A DNA stretch of 64,000 bases from Sabellastarte sp. h YS-2021 (Eukaryota; Annelida; Polychaeta; Sabellida; Sabellidae), in contig OZ024930.1 of NCBI GenBank assembly GCA_964017235.1, positions 25,362,614-25,426,613 on the forward strand. Direction: 5' to 3'. The position numbers were made by a program, and so were the translations under genes. The notes under the pieces are model-generated. The model saw only the letters and a program-made list of their open reading frames with translations. It made no database searches and had not been told where the DNA came from. Below, in pieces: positions 21,302-32,571 of this stretch (positions within the stretch are counted from its first letter, which is position 1; each line of letters starts with the position of its first letter).

Positions 21302-21418
21302 ACCAAGGCAGGTTACGTGCTAGTGTACAGACGTAGGGAGCTTGGTACAACAGCCGCTGAATTCAACGGAGAAAATGATGAAGAGGAGAAAATGGACATT
21401 GAACAGAACCACTCCTAG
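21302..21418 (+). CDS. USP15: USP terminal exon: YVLVYRR and acidic C-terminus
   Basis: The acceptor TTTATTCTTCAG leads into TKAGYVLVYRRRELGTTAAE, then an acidic tail with GENDEEEKMD, and a TAG stop at 21416-21418. KAAYVLFYQRR is the usual last strand of the USP fold. The short acidic tail after it resembles USP15/USP4 C-termini in character but not residue by residue. The intron before this exon is 8.0 kb and holds the hAT-like element with DIRS fossil A. Even so, the acceptor lies only about 47 bases past the hAT target duplication and is intact. Confidence 0.94.
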   Translation, partial: TKAGYVLVYRRRELGTTAAEFNGENDEEEKMDIEQNHS

Positions 21419-22753
21419 GTGGTGCTATGAACTAGACAGAATTACTCCTAAGTGGCACTGTGAATGCAACAAAATTGTTCCACAATGGTGCACTGAATAT
21501 ACAAATGATTCCTACAAGAACAAAGTTACCACAGATTTAGAGACCATATCAAGAAACCTTAATTTCTCTTTAACTGGGAATCACTTAAAACAGATTTGTA
21601 AATGTTCTGTATCAAGATCTTAATTTTCTTCATTAGATATAATGAATTTAAGATCTTTTGAACAGATTTAATCTGATCACTATTTCTGGAACTTATTTCT
21701 GCATTCTTTCACGTTAAATACATGTGTACCATTTATACACAGTCACAGTGGCAGGCTGTGGTTGGCATTGTAATGTTGGTTATAATGTATTTTTTTCTTC
21801 ACTGTGAAAGTTTTTTGTCCAGGATGCAGTTTCTGTGCTTTTGGTTAAAATGGAACTCAAACTGTGGAACTAAGAAGCGTTCACTCAAATCATTACTGCA
21901 CTGGTACCACTAGGATGTTTCAATCAATCCTTTTCAACTTTCATTTGGATGACACGTTTAGTCAGATAGGCAAGTTGTTTTCATTTATGTGTAAGGTAGA
22001 ATTTGTAATTTTCACAACTCAGAAAGTGATATCTGATAGTTAAAGTCTAATGGATGAAGTTATTTGGATACAAACTGAAGCTTTATCAACAATATGGATG
22101 TACCAAATCTCAGTTTCTTGAGTAGATTACTTGGGGAAGAAGTGTGTTATTTGTCACTGAGTGTGAAGTTTCCCACATAAAAAAACAAACCATCAGATTG
22201 TGTTTAGCTGGGAGAGATTCGCACCACATTTGGTATTTTCATGACAATTATTGGGAAAATGGGAAAGTTCTATACTATTCAAATATTATTTGACCATAAA
22301 TATTTGCTTAATTTTAATAACTTGATAATGCCATGTGTCTGAGGTTCATAAAACATTTGTGAAACAAGAAATTGTGTGAAGAAGACTTGACCTTGTTTAC
22401 TCTCTCTCTCCATATTTTTCTCAAAGCTTTAGCATTAAAATGGAAATTTTATGTACAGAAAAAATATTCTTGGGTTCGAAATCCTCAACTTGTTATGCTT
22501 GGACTAAAATATTAATTGTATATAGAAGTGAAACTGACCTCAAATATATGTGGTGTATTATGTCTTATGATGAAATTTCTCTGGAAGGTAATAAGTTTTT
22601 CTTGAGGAAAACTTTAAAATGCAAGAATTTAATACTACAATACAGATACTTTAATACAGCTATTCAAGTAGTGATATTGTTTTGAGTTGTTTTTTTTTTC
22701 TGTCAAAGTGACAAAGTCATATGCCGTGTTGGTTTCACTTTTCTTACTCTTAA

Positions 22754-23126
22754 TTTTATTATCCACCACGCGACGTATTTGCCCTAAATACGGGGAAATA
22801 CAGACCGGGATGTATTTTTTTTGTATACACCGGCGCGCCGGTACTATGGATATTGAGTGTGATTAACTTCCGGTTTTTCAACAATATCTCGGAAAGTATG
22901 TAACTTAAAAATATGTATAATATATCATTAGAAAGGTGTTATTCTAGCGCTTCTGCTCATGTATGTTGCATAAATATCCATGCAGAAATGACTGAGATAT
23001 TGCAAGGTAAAGATTGAAGTTTTATATTCAGTGTTGCTCATTCTTTTTGACAGTCTGTTTCACGTTTTCTCATTAAATATTCATATTATTTGACCCATAA
23101 ATCGCACAAAATGGTGGATAATAAAA
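22754..23126. mobile_element. 373-bp element with 15-bp TIRs
   Basis: TTTTATTATCCACCA at 22754-22768 and its exact complement at 23112-23126. No coding region. The left subterminal contains CCGGCGCGCCGG, a GC palindrome unusual for this AT-rich region. The right end and following bases match 4785-4850 in reverse, so the family is dispersed. No clear target duplication. Confidence 0.6.
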
Positions 23127-23135
23127 GTAAAACAT

Positions 23136-23270
23136 CCCTCATCAGACATATACAGAAAAAATATATCACTCATGAAGATTAACAATATAATACTCGTGCT
23201 ATGCACTCGTATAATATTGTTATCTTCATTCGTGATATATTTTTTCTGTATATGTCATTCGGGACGTTTT
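23136..23270. repeat. Large hairpin, arms about 54 bp
   Basis: GACATATACAGAAAAAATAT, then ATCACTCATGAAGATTAACA and ATAATACTCGTGC, are mirrored after a 3-base loop by the complementary arm ending in GTATATGTC. A few mismatches. It directly follows the element at 22754-23126 and shares the AACATCCC motif with 4785-4850. Confidence 0.8.
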
Positions 23271-23315
23271 CCTATTGTATTGCTCCCTGTTATATTGTGT
23301 ATAAATATTAGTTTC

Positions 23316-23342
23316 TTTTTTTTTTTTTTTTTTTTTTTTTTT
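23316..23342 (+). repeat. T homopolymer run (about 27)
   Basis: Uninterrupted T run. It could be the tail of a minus-strand retroposon, but no body is recognisable on either side. Confidence 0.9.
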
Positions 23343-23831
23343 GTTATTTCCTGTTGGCACACATTCCACATGGTTCTTTGAAAAGATGATGAAAAAATTG
23401 CAAAATAGAAAATATTTTTACACTTGGTTTGCACAAAGTTTTAGTTCGAAATTTATAATAAAAAATAAGAATATAATTCTGTGAATTATCATTGAATATC
23501 ACACGTTCCCAATGTAATTTTGTTGCATTTTGGGAAGAAGTAGATAGAAGCACACACATTTCAACAGAGTGCTCTGGTACGACTTTTTGTATTATTTATT
23601 GATTGTAGGACAATGAAAAATATGTATGCACCTTTACTTTAGTTGTGTAATAAGTGATAATTTAGCTTTAGAAATTCAGCTGATTGTGTTACCTTTTTGG
23701 TCATAGTATTGCAAATATGAACAAAAAAATTAAAGGGCATTTAAGTTTATCAAGTCTTGTGAAATAAATGAGATTTCAACAAAGTTAGCTTTGTTGTACA
23801 AAGGAAATTCTATGGTTTTTGTGTAAGTGTA

Positions 23832-24055
23832 GAGTAAGAAATCTAAAATTCGCCAGGAATCTAAAATTCGCCACCTCTAAAACCTTAGTTAATTTTATAA
23901 AGAAAATGATGTTTTGTCTGAAAATTGGCATTTTTCAGTTCCAAAAGCCTTAACTTACTGTACATTCAACAAATCTCACCTCAATTCATTTATTTTATTA
24001 GTATTTCCACATGTGGCGAATTTCAGATATGTGGCGAATTTTAGATTTCTTACTC
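23832..24055. mobile_element. 224-bp Tc1/mariner-like MITE with TA target sites
   Basis: Inverted ends GAGTAAGAAATCTAAAATTC / complement, flanked by TA on both sides. Each end carries a second short copy of ATCTAAAATTCGCCAC, so the TIR is internally repeated. No ORF. It lies in the presumed USP 3' UTR or flank. Confidence 0.75.
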
Positions 24056-24606
24056 TAATGCATAGTGAGCTGGCAAGACAAAGCTGTGCTATTTTACTAG
24101 ATGATTCACATTTCCTATGTTCAAATGAATGTGAGTCCAGAATGAATTCATAGTTTGCTGTTTAAAAAATATTATTCAAGTTGGATGTTGATGTGTTATG
24201 GACCTCGTGTTGTTATTTGTACATAACGTAGTTTTCAAAAGTGCTGTCTGTTATTTATTATTCCGCCATCTTTTCATTCTCTATTTACTCGTTTGTATTT
24301 TTTTCCAACACAGTGTAATTATTATTCAAGATTGAGTGTACTTCAGAAGACGGATAATTTTAGGAATATATAAAAAGTCTTAGGTCTAATTGTATTTTTG
24401 TGTAAGTGTACATAGTAATTATTCTGTGTTGTATGTTTTGAACTTATATAACGTGACTGAAGAGTGAAGGGAGTTCTCAGTAAACTTATTACACAACTTT
24501 AACTTTGTATCTGGAAATGTGACGAAATGTTTTTGTGTACTTGTGCAAGTTTGTGTACTAGCCCTTCACCTTAGCAGGATTGGTTCACAAGTAGGGCACT
24601 AATAAA

Positions 24607-25225
24607 AGTCAGCATATAAGAAAATGTGGCTTAGTCTTCGGAAATACAGTAATGATTTGTACGTTTTCTTTGTATACTGAATATGACAAAAATATTTCCC
24701 AACCACAATTTTTTACCTGGTTCAAAGTAGTTCAGACAAGTAGACAGGTACCCTCACTTCTGTAACTGTATTGTATCCAGGTTTTTGTGTTCTAGCTTTA
24801 ACCAACTGGATGTACCAGTAATGATTGTTGACATAAACAATTTTATCATAAATAAACATGAAATATCTGAAAAAAATAAGGAAAATTATGTTTAAAAGCA
24901 GATAAGGTATACAAATGTAACTGTGAATTAGGTTTTTTTCATGTAATTGATCGAAATAGACAATATGTCAAAAGTTTTGGGAGTAACCAGTTCATTAGTT
25001 TGCACGGTGTTAGTCAGTTTTGCAGCTTGCTTTGATTTCAAAAGCATCATAAAAACTAAATACATTGCACTTTGAAAATGTGTGCACAATTTTTTGTTGT
25101 TTTTTGTCTTTTTTAGAGCATCCAGCTGGGTTAATATTACATTATTTTGCTGTTGGATATTGCTGAAGTAAATTTTGTAGAACACTATTATATGATAGCA
25201 TATTAATTAATTGGTCACAATAATT
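24607..25225. other. Intergenic, no feature seen
   Basis: AT-rich unique sequence with scattered AATAAA-like words (for example near 24851). No coding, RNA or repeat signal was found. Confidence 0.6.
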
Positions 25226-25559
25226 GTATCCCCGGACGAAAGTCGGGGATACTTAGGATTCAGTACGGTCACGCCGCCGCCGCCGCAGAGATTTCCTTTT
25301 GGACGCGATAACTTAAAAAATATTTTAGTTAGAACTTTCAAATTTGGTATGTGGGTATATATGGGCAATGCCACAAACGCTATTGTTTTGTGACCTTGAC
25401 CTTCAATCTCAAGGTCACTGGTGGCCATTTAAAGGTCAGATTTTGGCCATTTTTGCACATTTTGGCCCAGTTCTCCAAGACAGAAAGTTAGATCATCCTA
25501 TGGCTGGTATATATAATAGTAATACATATATATGTCCTCTATAAGCATGCAGAAATTTG

Positions 25560-25985
25560 ACCTTGAAGCTCTTCATTGAAGGTCATCCACTGACCGCCAA
25601 AGTACTTGACCGAGGGGCATTTTTGGCCTTTTTGGAGATATTTTCACACTTAACGCTGACTATATTGCATGGAAACTATTGAAAATGGCTTTGGAGGTTG
25701 AGTACATGATGGACTTCTGCCATCCAGGTTTACTGGTTACAGATCTTCATTTAAGGTCATCCACTGACCGCCAAAGTACCTGACCAAGGGTCATTTTTGG
25801 CATATTTGGAGATATTTTCACACTTAATGCTGACTACATTGCGTGGAAACTATCGAAAATGGCTTTGGAGGTTGAGTACATGACGGAGTACCAGCATCCA
25901 GGCTGACCGGTTACAGATCTTCGTTGAAGGTCATCCACTGACCGCCAAAGTACCTGACCGAGGGTCATTTTGGGCCCTCTATTTG
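25560..25985 (+). repeat. Tandem array, about 2.5 units of 174 bp
   Basis: GGTCATCCACTGACCGCCAA recurs at 25581, 25755 and 25929, exactly 174 bases apart. Each is followed by GACC(A/G)AGGG(T/G)CATTT and GGAGATATTTTCACACTTAA. Confidence 0.9.
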
Positions 25986-25989
25986 TTTG

Positions 25990-27600
25990 TTTGTTTGTAA
26001 ACAAGATAACTCAAAAACTGACAGACGGATTTTGATGAAATTTTCAGGATATGTCCAAATTGGTAAAAGGAAGATGTGATTAAATTTTGGGAGTGATACG
26101 GATCACTGTCTGTATCTTCTGGATCCATGAAATTTAGTTTTTAAACACAGATAACTCAAAAAGTTATGGGTGCATTTTGATGAAATTTTCAGGAGATGTC
26201 CTTATTGGGACGAGGAACAAGTGATTAGATTTTGGGAGTGATCCGGATCACTGTCTGGATCATCTGGATCCAGACTGCCAGATGTGTTTGTGTACAATAT
26301 AGCTCAAAAACTTATGAACGGATTTTGATGAAATTTTCAGGATATGTCTGAAAAGGTAAAAGGATGAAATGGCTGAATTTTGGAAGTGATCCGGATCACT
26401 CTATGGATCTTCTGGATCCATGAAATGTAATAAGACAGATACCTCAAAAAGTTATGGATGGATTGTGATGACATTTTCAGCAAATGACCTAAATGGTGCG
26501 AGGAACAAGTGATTAGATTTGGGGAGTGATCTGGATCATCTGGATCCAGGTTGCCAGATGTGTTTGTGTACATTGTAGCAAAAAAACTTATGGACGGATT
26601 TTGATGAAATTTTCAGGATACGTCTGAAAAGGTAAAAGGATGAAATAACTGAATTTTGGAAGTGATCCGGATCACTGTATGGATCTTCTGGATCCGTGAA
26701 ATGTAATAAGACATACCTCAAAAAGTTATGGATGGATTGTGATGACATTTTCAGCAAATGACCTAAATGGTACAAGGAACAAGTGATTATACTTTTGGAA
26801 TGATCTGGATCACCGTCTGGATCATCTGGATCGAGCCTGCAACATGATTTTACGATGAATTTTGATGATATTTTTAGGCTATGTTACAAATAGTAAAAGG
26901 AAGAAGTGGTAAAAGGATGAAATGATTGAATTTTGGAAGTGATCCGGATCACTATATGGATCTTCTTGATCCATGAAATGTAATTTTTTAAGACAGATAC
27001 TTCAAAAAGTTATGGATGGATTGTTTCAGCAAATGGCCTAAATGGTACAAGGAACAAGTGATTACATTTTTGGAGTGATCTGGATCATCTGGATCCAGGC
27101 TTGCACATAATCTTGGAATGGATTTTACTATTTTCAGGATATGTTACAAATGGTAAAAGGAAGAAGTGGTAAAAGGAAGAAATGGTTCAATTTTGCGAGT
27201 GATCTGGACCACTATCTGGATCTTCTGGATCCGTGAATGTAATTTTTAAAGACAAATAGCTCAGAAAGTCATGAATGGATTTTTATGAAATTTTCAGGAA
27301 ATGTCTTAAATGGGACAAAGAACAAGTGATTAGATTTGGGAGTAATCTGGATCACTGTCTGGATCATGTGGATCCAGGCTGCCAGATGTGTCTGTGTACA
27401 AGATAACTCAAAAACTTATGGATGGATTTCGATGAAAGTTTTAGAATATGTCTGAAAAGGTAAAAGGATGAAATGATTGAGTTTTGGAAGCGATCCGGAT
27501 CACTATATGGATCTTCTGGATCCATGAAATGTAATTTTTAAAGACAGATATAAGTGAAACAACTAGTGATTAGCTTTTGGAAGTAATCTGGTACTATGGA
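25990..27600 (+). repeat. Tandem array, about 11 units of ~140 bp
   Basis: Units carry AACTCAAAAACTTATGGACG, TTTTGATGAAATTTTCAGGA and TGATCCGGATCACTGTCTGG / ATCTTCTGGATCC. Two subtypes alternate over part of the array (GGATATGTCTGAAAAGGTAA versus AGCAAATGACCTAAATGGTA), suggesting amplification of a dimer of about 280 bp. Later units are irregular. Confidence 0.85.
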
Positions 27601-27703
27601 GAATCCTGACCTGGTGCTCCAGGAAACAGGCTCAAGCCCGACACATTCACGCCTTAACTATGTCCCGTCCGGGGATACACTGCGTCGAGACGCAATCTCT
27701 AGT

Positions 27704-28418
27704 CTTAATTTGACATCTGAAGTGTGTATCAATCTACAGTTAAGAAATTATGTAAAATACAAACAAGTAAAAGATAAACTTTCATCATATTACTTTATCA
27801 AATTGAATTAACCGCACACAATCATATATGTTGCAAGAAGTATATGAAATCAGTAAATATGCATGTTTACATGAAATTTCAGTTAATATCTGTAATCCTC
27901 CCAAAACTTTGTTAGAAAATGGTATTTAATTTATTTGATTCCAGTAAGTTGATAAACTTCTAAATAAGTATTGCGTTTAAATTGTTTCAAAAGAATTACC
28001 AAATATATGTCTCTTCTATGGGGAGAGATATGAAAAAATAAATATTCCACTTGTAAAGTTGTGATAGTATCTAGTTTTGAAATCAAAATAAAATATATTG
28101 TCTTATTTCCTAAAATTTTTTGGCATTGTGTGTACTTTCTGACCAATGCATTGATAATGCATATTTACTCAAAATTGCAGTGAATGTGTTTTACTGGTTT
28201 GGCATATTTACCATTTAATGTATATCTTTCAATCTGTTGCATATCGTAATTGCTAACAGTATAGGTATTTCAGAAATGTACATAGCCAGCTTTTTCTGTT
28301 TTATAACAGCAAGTTTATTTCCTGTGATAATTAAAAGATATATAGATATATGACAATATTGTATATTCTCTTTGTGTATTTAACCGCCTTAAAACTGTGT
28401 CATCATGTAGTGAGCTCT
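27704..28418. other. Intergenic, no feature seen
   Basis: AT-rich sequence between the array element and DIRS fossil B. No coding or repeat structure recognised. Confidence 0.6.
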
Positions 28419-31400
28419 TTTTATTGTTTTAATACATCCTACCTAATGGTCAATATTCTATACTGGTCAGCGCAGACCTCTTCCGCCAAAGGCCGGAAAA
28501 AGACCTCCTGTGTTTGCACTGGTAGGACCGGTCACATAAGCCAAGTGGCGCACCCTACTTCCTCCCTGTCCAGACAATGTGATGTCATTGCATCTTTTTT
28601 ATTTGGCACTTGTGCATACAAGACGTGTGTTGAAGAAATCTCAAGTTTTCAAGATATTTCTACGATTTTACAAAGAAAAACGACCCCCATGGCCATGAGG
28701 TATTGTTAAAAGACGGCATCAGTGCCTTTTATATTGTGTACTACCATTCCCTTTTGTGGGTTTCCACTAAGAGCTATTGTTTTCCTACAACTTCAGCATA
28801 GTGTGACCCACACAAGAGTTTCCTTCATACTTACAGACAAATGCATCATCTTCAGCTGATGTCATCATCTCCAGCAAATGCTGTAAGCAGCAAGTCGCTT
28901 GCGAGATATAAATAGAATTCCTGTCGTAATCCTCCTACTAGCAAATACTGTAAACAGCTATCACTTACAAGAAATCAATAATTTAATGGAGGAAATGTAC
29001 ATCATGCTGACCTCATCACAGAAGTTTAGCAACATTGACCACTGTTGGTACTTGGTTGGATGACCATTTTAATGGAAGAATTTTTATTGGTGATTTTGCT
29101 TCCCTGCCTAGCAAATGTAAATAGCCCTTTGATTTTAACAGCTCTGGTCTGGTGTTGGTCATTCGATTACACAGATTACCTTACAAGAGTTACAGAAGAA
29201 AACTTATTTATGGACAATTCTTCATCCCTGCCTAGCAAATGTAGATAGCTGTTTCACCGGACTGGTGCCAGTCATGTGACCACACAGATACTTCACCCAC
29301 ACTGGATACCGACCTGGTACTGGCCTGGCTAACAGGCTGGCAAAAGATTAAAGGTTGTAAAGTAGCCAGTTAGCCCACCAATTACTCTGAATAAATTGGT
29401 TACAGAAAAATACCTTGGGCCACTCAGTTTCCCGGTACTGGTGACATGCGACTCAACTGATAAGATATCTGTAAAACTGTCATCAGATGACTGGCTCTGT
29501 TAGAAATTGGAGAAACTTAACCTCACACTCACAGAAGGGTATCCTACTCTTAGTACTGATACCAGTGCACTGTCTAAGGACCAGTGTCCTCACGCTCAGA
29601 AGTGGTATGAAGTGTACTCAGAAAGCAAAGACTTTTCCTGGTCTAAGGTAACTTACTGGCATAGTGAACCAGCAAAATTCAATAGTGCCATCACCAGATG
29701 TACCATCGCTGTTTAACAAAGGTTCAGGAGAGCATATTCATCCAGCTGAGGGTCATTCAGGATTAGAAAGCAAAGGGGAAGTCGGCCACTAAAACACAGG
29801 AGGCAACTGATGAGCTTGCCTACTTAATGACTTTCAACCAGAATATCACACATGCTGTGGCCAGGACTATGCAGGATCTGTCAGACTTTGTATGCATTAA
29901 CATGACGAATGTCACTGTGATCAGACGTGACAGCTCCCTGGATTTTTTAGGCAAGGGATCGAGGTTGACACACTGGCAGCTGTTAGAAGCTCATCCTTTA
30001 CATGATCTCTCTGTAAGACAGTCTTATCTTTAAGGCAAAGGTGGAAATTGTGCACCATGACGACAAGTGCTACTCTGGTGAAAAAAGTCTGGCAGGTACT
30101 ATCCTTTAATTCAGTCAGCCAAGCTAGCACATGAAACCAATTGGAAATTTGGACCACCAGCCTGGGAAAAACTTAGCTCTTGACAAAACAAACAAGGTTG
30201 AGGCAAAGCCTCTTAACTACTCCCAGCGACTGGCCAAGGGGCAAAGTTCTTATAAATGACAATTACTGTGTACCCCCAGAGAGGTTTGTGGAAATGGCCC
30301 AAAGGACAGAGACTTTTCTGGACAATTGTTGGATTTAAATGTCAATTGTTTTTTATGAATAATGTACTTCCTGTTGCCGGGCAGCCACAAAGGCATAAGT
30401 CCCATTGTAAAACAAATAAAATTTGTTATATGTGTTTCCTGTGTAGATTAGTTGTGTTCTGTCCAACCTGTCACCATTGTCCACACTGTTGCTCAAAATC
30501 TGCCTGTAGGGGCCAGACTGGAAAACCCGAGCCTCCAGCTCTAAAATTATAAGAATCCTCCCATTTCAAAACTGACCAACAAAAAGTAATAAAAAATAAA
30601 AAGTGGCTATGTACATCACCTCAGGAACATCTACTTGATGAGGCATTACAATCACTTATTCAAAGAATGCAGTAGAAAAGGTTAAAACTCCGATATATCT
30701 GGCTTTCTTCAACAGCCTGCTTGATTCCAAAACCCAACAAGTTTAGATCTGAGCTCACTGAACAAATATCTGAAAACAGAAATTCAAAATGGAGACACCA
30801 GAGAACATAAGGACTTGCAGAAAGGCAAATTGGTAACATCCATAGATTTCAGGGATGCTTACTTCTATATCCCAATTAACCCACAGTCTAGGAAATACCT
30901 GCGCAGTCAAGAAAATCAAACTGATGGTGCAAAACAAGGGTATAAGAATCCACCATTACCTAGACGATTGGTTGTTCAGAGCCAATTCCAAGCAAACTTG
31001 TCTCCGTCGTACTAAAACTCTAGTAGCTATGTGTCAGGTTTTTATTTGGATAATAAACATAGAGAAGACAGAACTGGAACCCAAGCCGACCTTTGATTTA
31101 CCAGTACAACCTCAGAGGGGGCAAGGTCATACCAACCTTGTCATGTTTGCAGTTAGGGTCAGTTCAGGCAGCTCAACAAGTTCACCTAGGCTGGCTCCAC
31201 AGGAGACCACTCCAGGCACTTGAAAAATCATTGGAGAATCCCAGAATCACTAAAAAGGTGATCCTGATCCCAAGATCTCTCCACCCACACTAAATATAGT
31301 GGCTCTAAGAGGCAATGTCCGTCAAGGTCACCCACTACACCCACTCAGCCATGCCTTCAGATCTCAGGCTGGGGCACTCACTTAGGAGATCTAATGGTAA

Positions 31401-32288
31401 GAGAGACTTGGTCCCTGCCAGAAAGTGAATTATATATAAACTACTTGGATCTAAAGGTGGTCTTCTTGGCCAGAGTTCCAAGACCTGTTAAGGCAAGATT
31501 GTACTCTTGGCAAGAGACAGCACCAAAATTGTTGCCTACATAAACAAGGACCCATATGCCTTACCAACAGTAGCCATATTGGGCAAGGTGGTGGTGAAAC
31601 TAAGGGACTAGTTGTGCAGGAGAATCATCCTGACTGCCCCAGGATGGAAAACTTGCCTTGGTTCTGGGATCTGGTGGCCATGTCAAGCCAGATCCCTCTG
31701 TGCCTGCCCAATCTGCTGACTCAAGTTCAATCAGATTCCACAGAAGAATCTGCCGAAATTCATGCCTGGCTTGTAGGGTCTCGGCAATCAAGGAACAAGA
31801 CTTCTCTATGTCAGTGGCAGCACAAATTGAGGCTCCTCAACCTAAGAAGTGAAGTGGACTATTTTGAACAAAATGGTGCCTTAGTGATGGAAACAGATCA
31901 GCCACAACAGACAAGATGTGAAAAACCACCCATCATTGTCGGCAAGGACGAAAATCACACTCGTCTCCTTCAGAATTGGATCGTTTCCATAGAATAAGTA
32001 AATTAAATTTTTATAATAGCCTACTTATTGGACAGGAGAGGCCCTCCCAACCAGCCCTGCTATGTGCTTATTTTAGGGGCTTATCTAGGTTAAGGCAACA
32101 GAAAAAGATGCCACAATGTCATGTTGTGTACACAGGAAGGAAAAAGGGTGCGCCACCGGGCAAATGCACATTACATGATTGATCCTGCAGGTGGAAAAAC
32201 AGGACCTCTGGCATTAGGGGGACCGGTCTGCTGTCCATTAGGCATTGTATTAACTTGAAATGTAATTTACTTATGAAATTTGCAGTTT
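28419..32288 (+). mobile_element. DIRS-type retroelement fossil B (old, decayed)
   Basis: The left ITR starts TTTTATTG..TTAATACATCCTAC and the right end is ATGAAATTTGCAGTTT. Remnants of the gag-like, RT (SIDFRDAYFYIPI, HHYLDDWL), RNase H and recombinase regions follow the order of A, with large parts missing. At about 3.9 kb it is much shorter than A or E and has many breaks. It is the oldest DIRS copy here by eye. Copy C starts exactly at its right end. Confidence 0.85.
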
Positions 32289-32571
32289 TTATTGCGCTAC
32301 AATAGCTTACCATGTGGGACTTCATGGTGTTCTCGGATGGCCACAAAGCATCATGGCCAACGTCTTAAGAAAAATAGACATTTATAGTTGGCTATAGCCT
32401 CAAGTTGTTGTCACGTGATAACCGCTGACCTTTCGTCCTTCTTTCTCGTTGGCCATGTTGAACTGGTGGCTTTGTGTAATTTATACAGACATTTTTATTT
32501 ATATCTCAGCATATATGTATTGTTGGAGGTTTATTTTTGGTTATTTTATTATATAACATAGATTATTCTGT

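Larger units (their letters stand above)
21419..24606 (+). other. Probable 3' UTR and 3' flank of the USP gene
   Basis: No coding signal is visible after the TAG. The stretch is AT-rich and unique apart from small palindromic elements at 22754-23126, 23136-23270 and 23832-24055, and a T run at 23316-23342. AATAAA signals occur at 24601-24606 and again near 24851. The first would give a 3' UTR of about 3.2 kb containing those elements. The true cleavage site cannot be seen without transcript data; an earlier variant signal is possible. Confidence 0.4.
25226..27703 (+). mobile_element. Hairpin-ended element with 174-bp and ~140-bp arrays
   Basis: It starts GTATCCCCGGACG, the first arm of a hairpin closed by CGGGGATAC. 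The exact inverse CGTCCGGGGATAC lies at 27666-27678, followed by a second hairpin (TGCGTC / GACGCA, 27681-27694) and CTCTAGT at 27697-27703. Inside are two unrelated tandem arrays. A GCC-rich stretch (CGCCGCCGCCGCCGC) lies near 25273. No coding capacity. Same terminal plan as 9345, 11659 and 53415. Confidence 0.6.
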
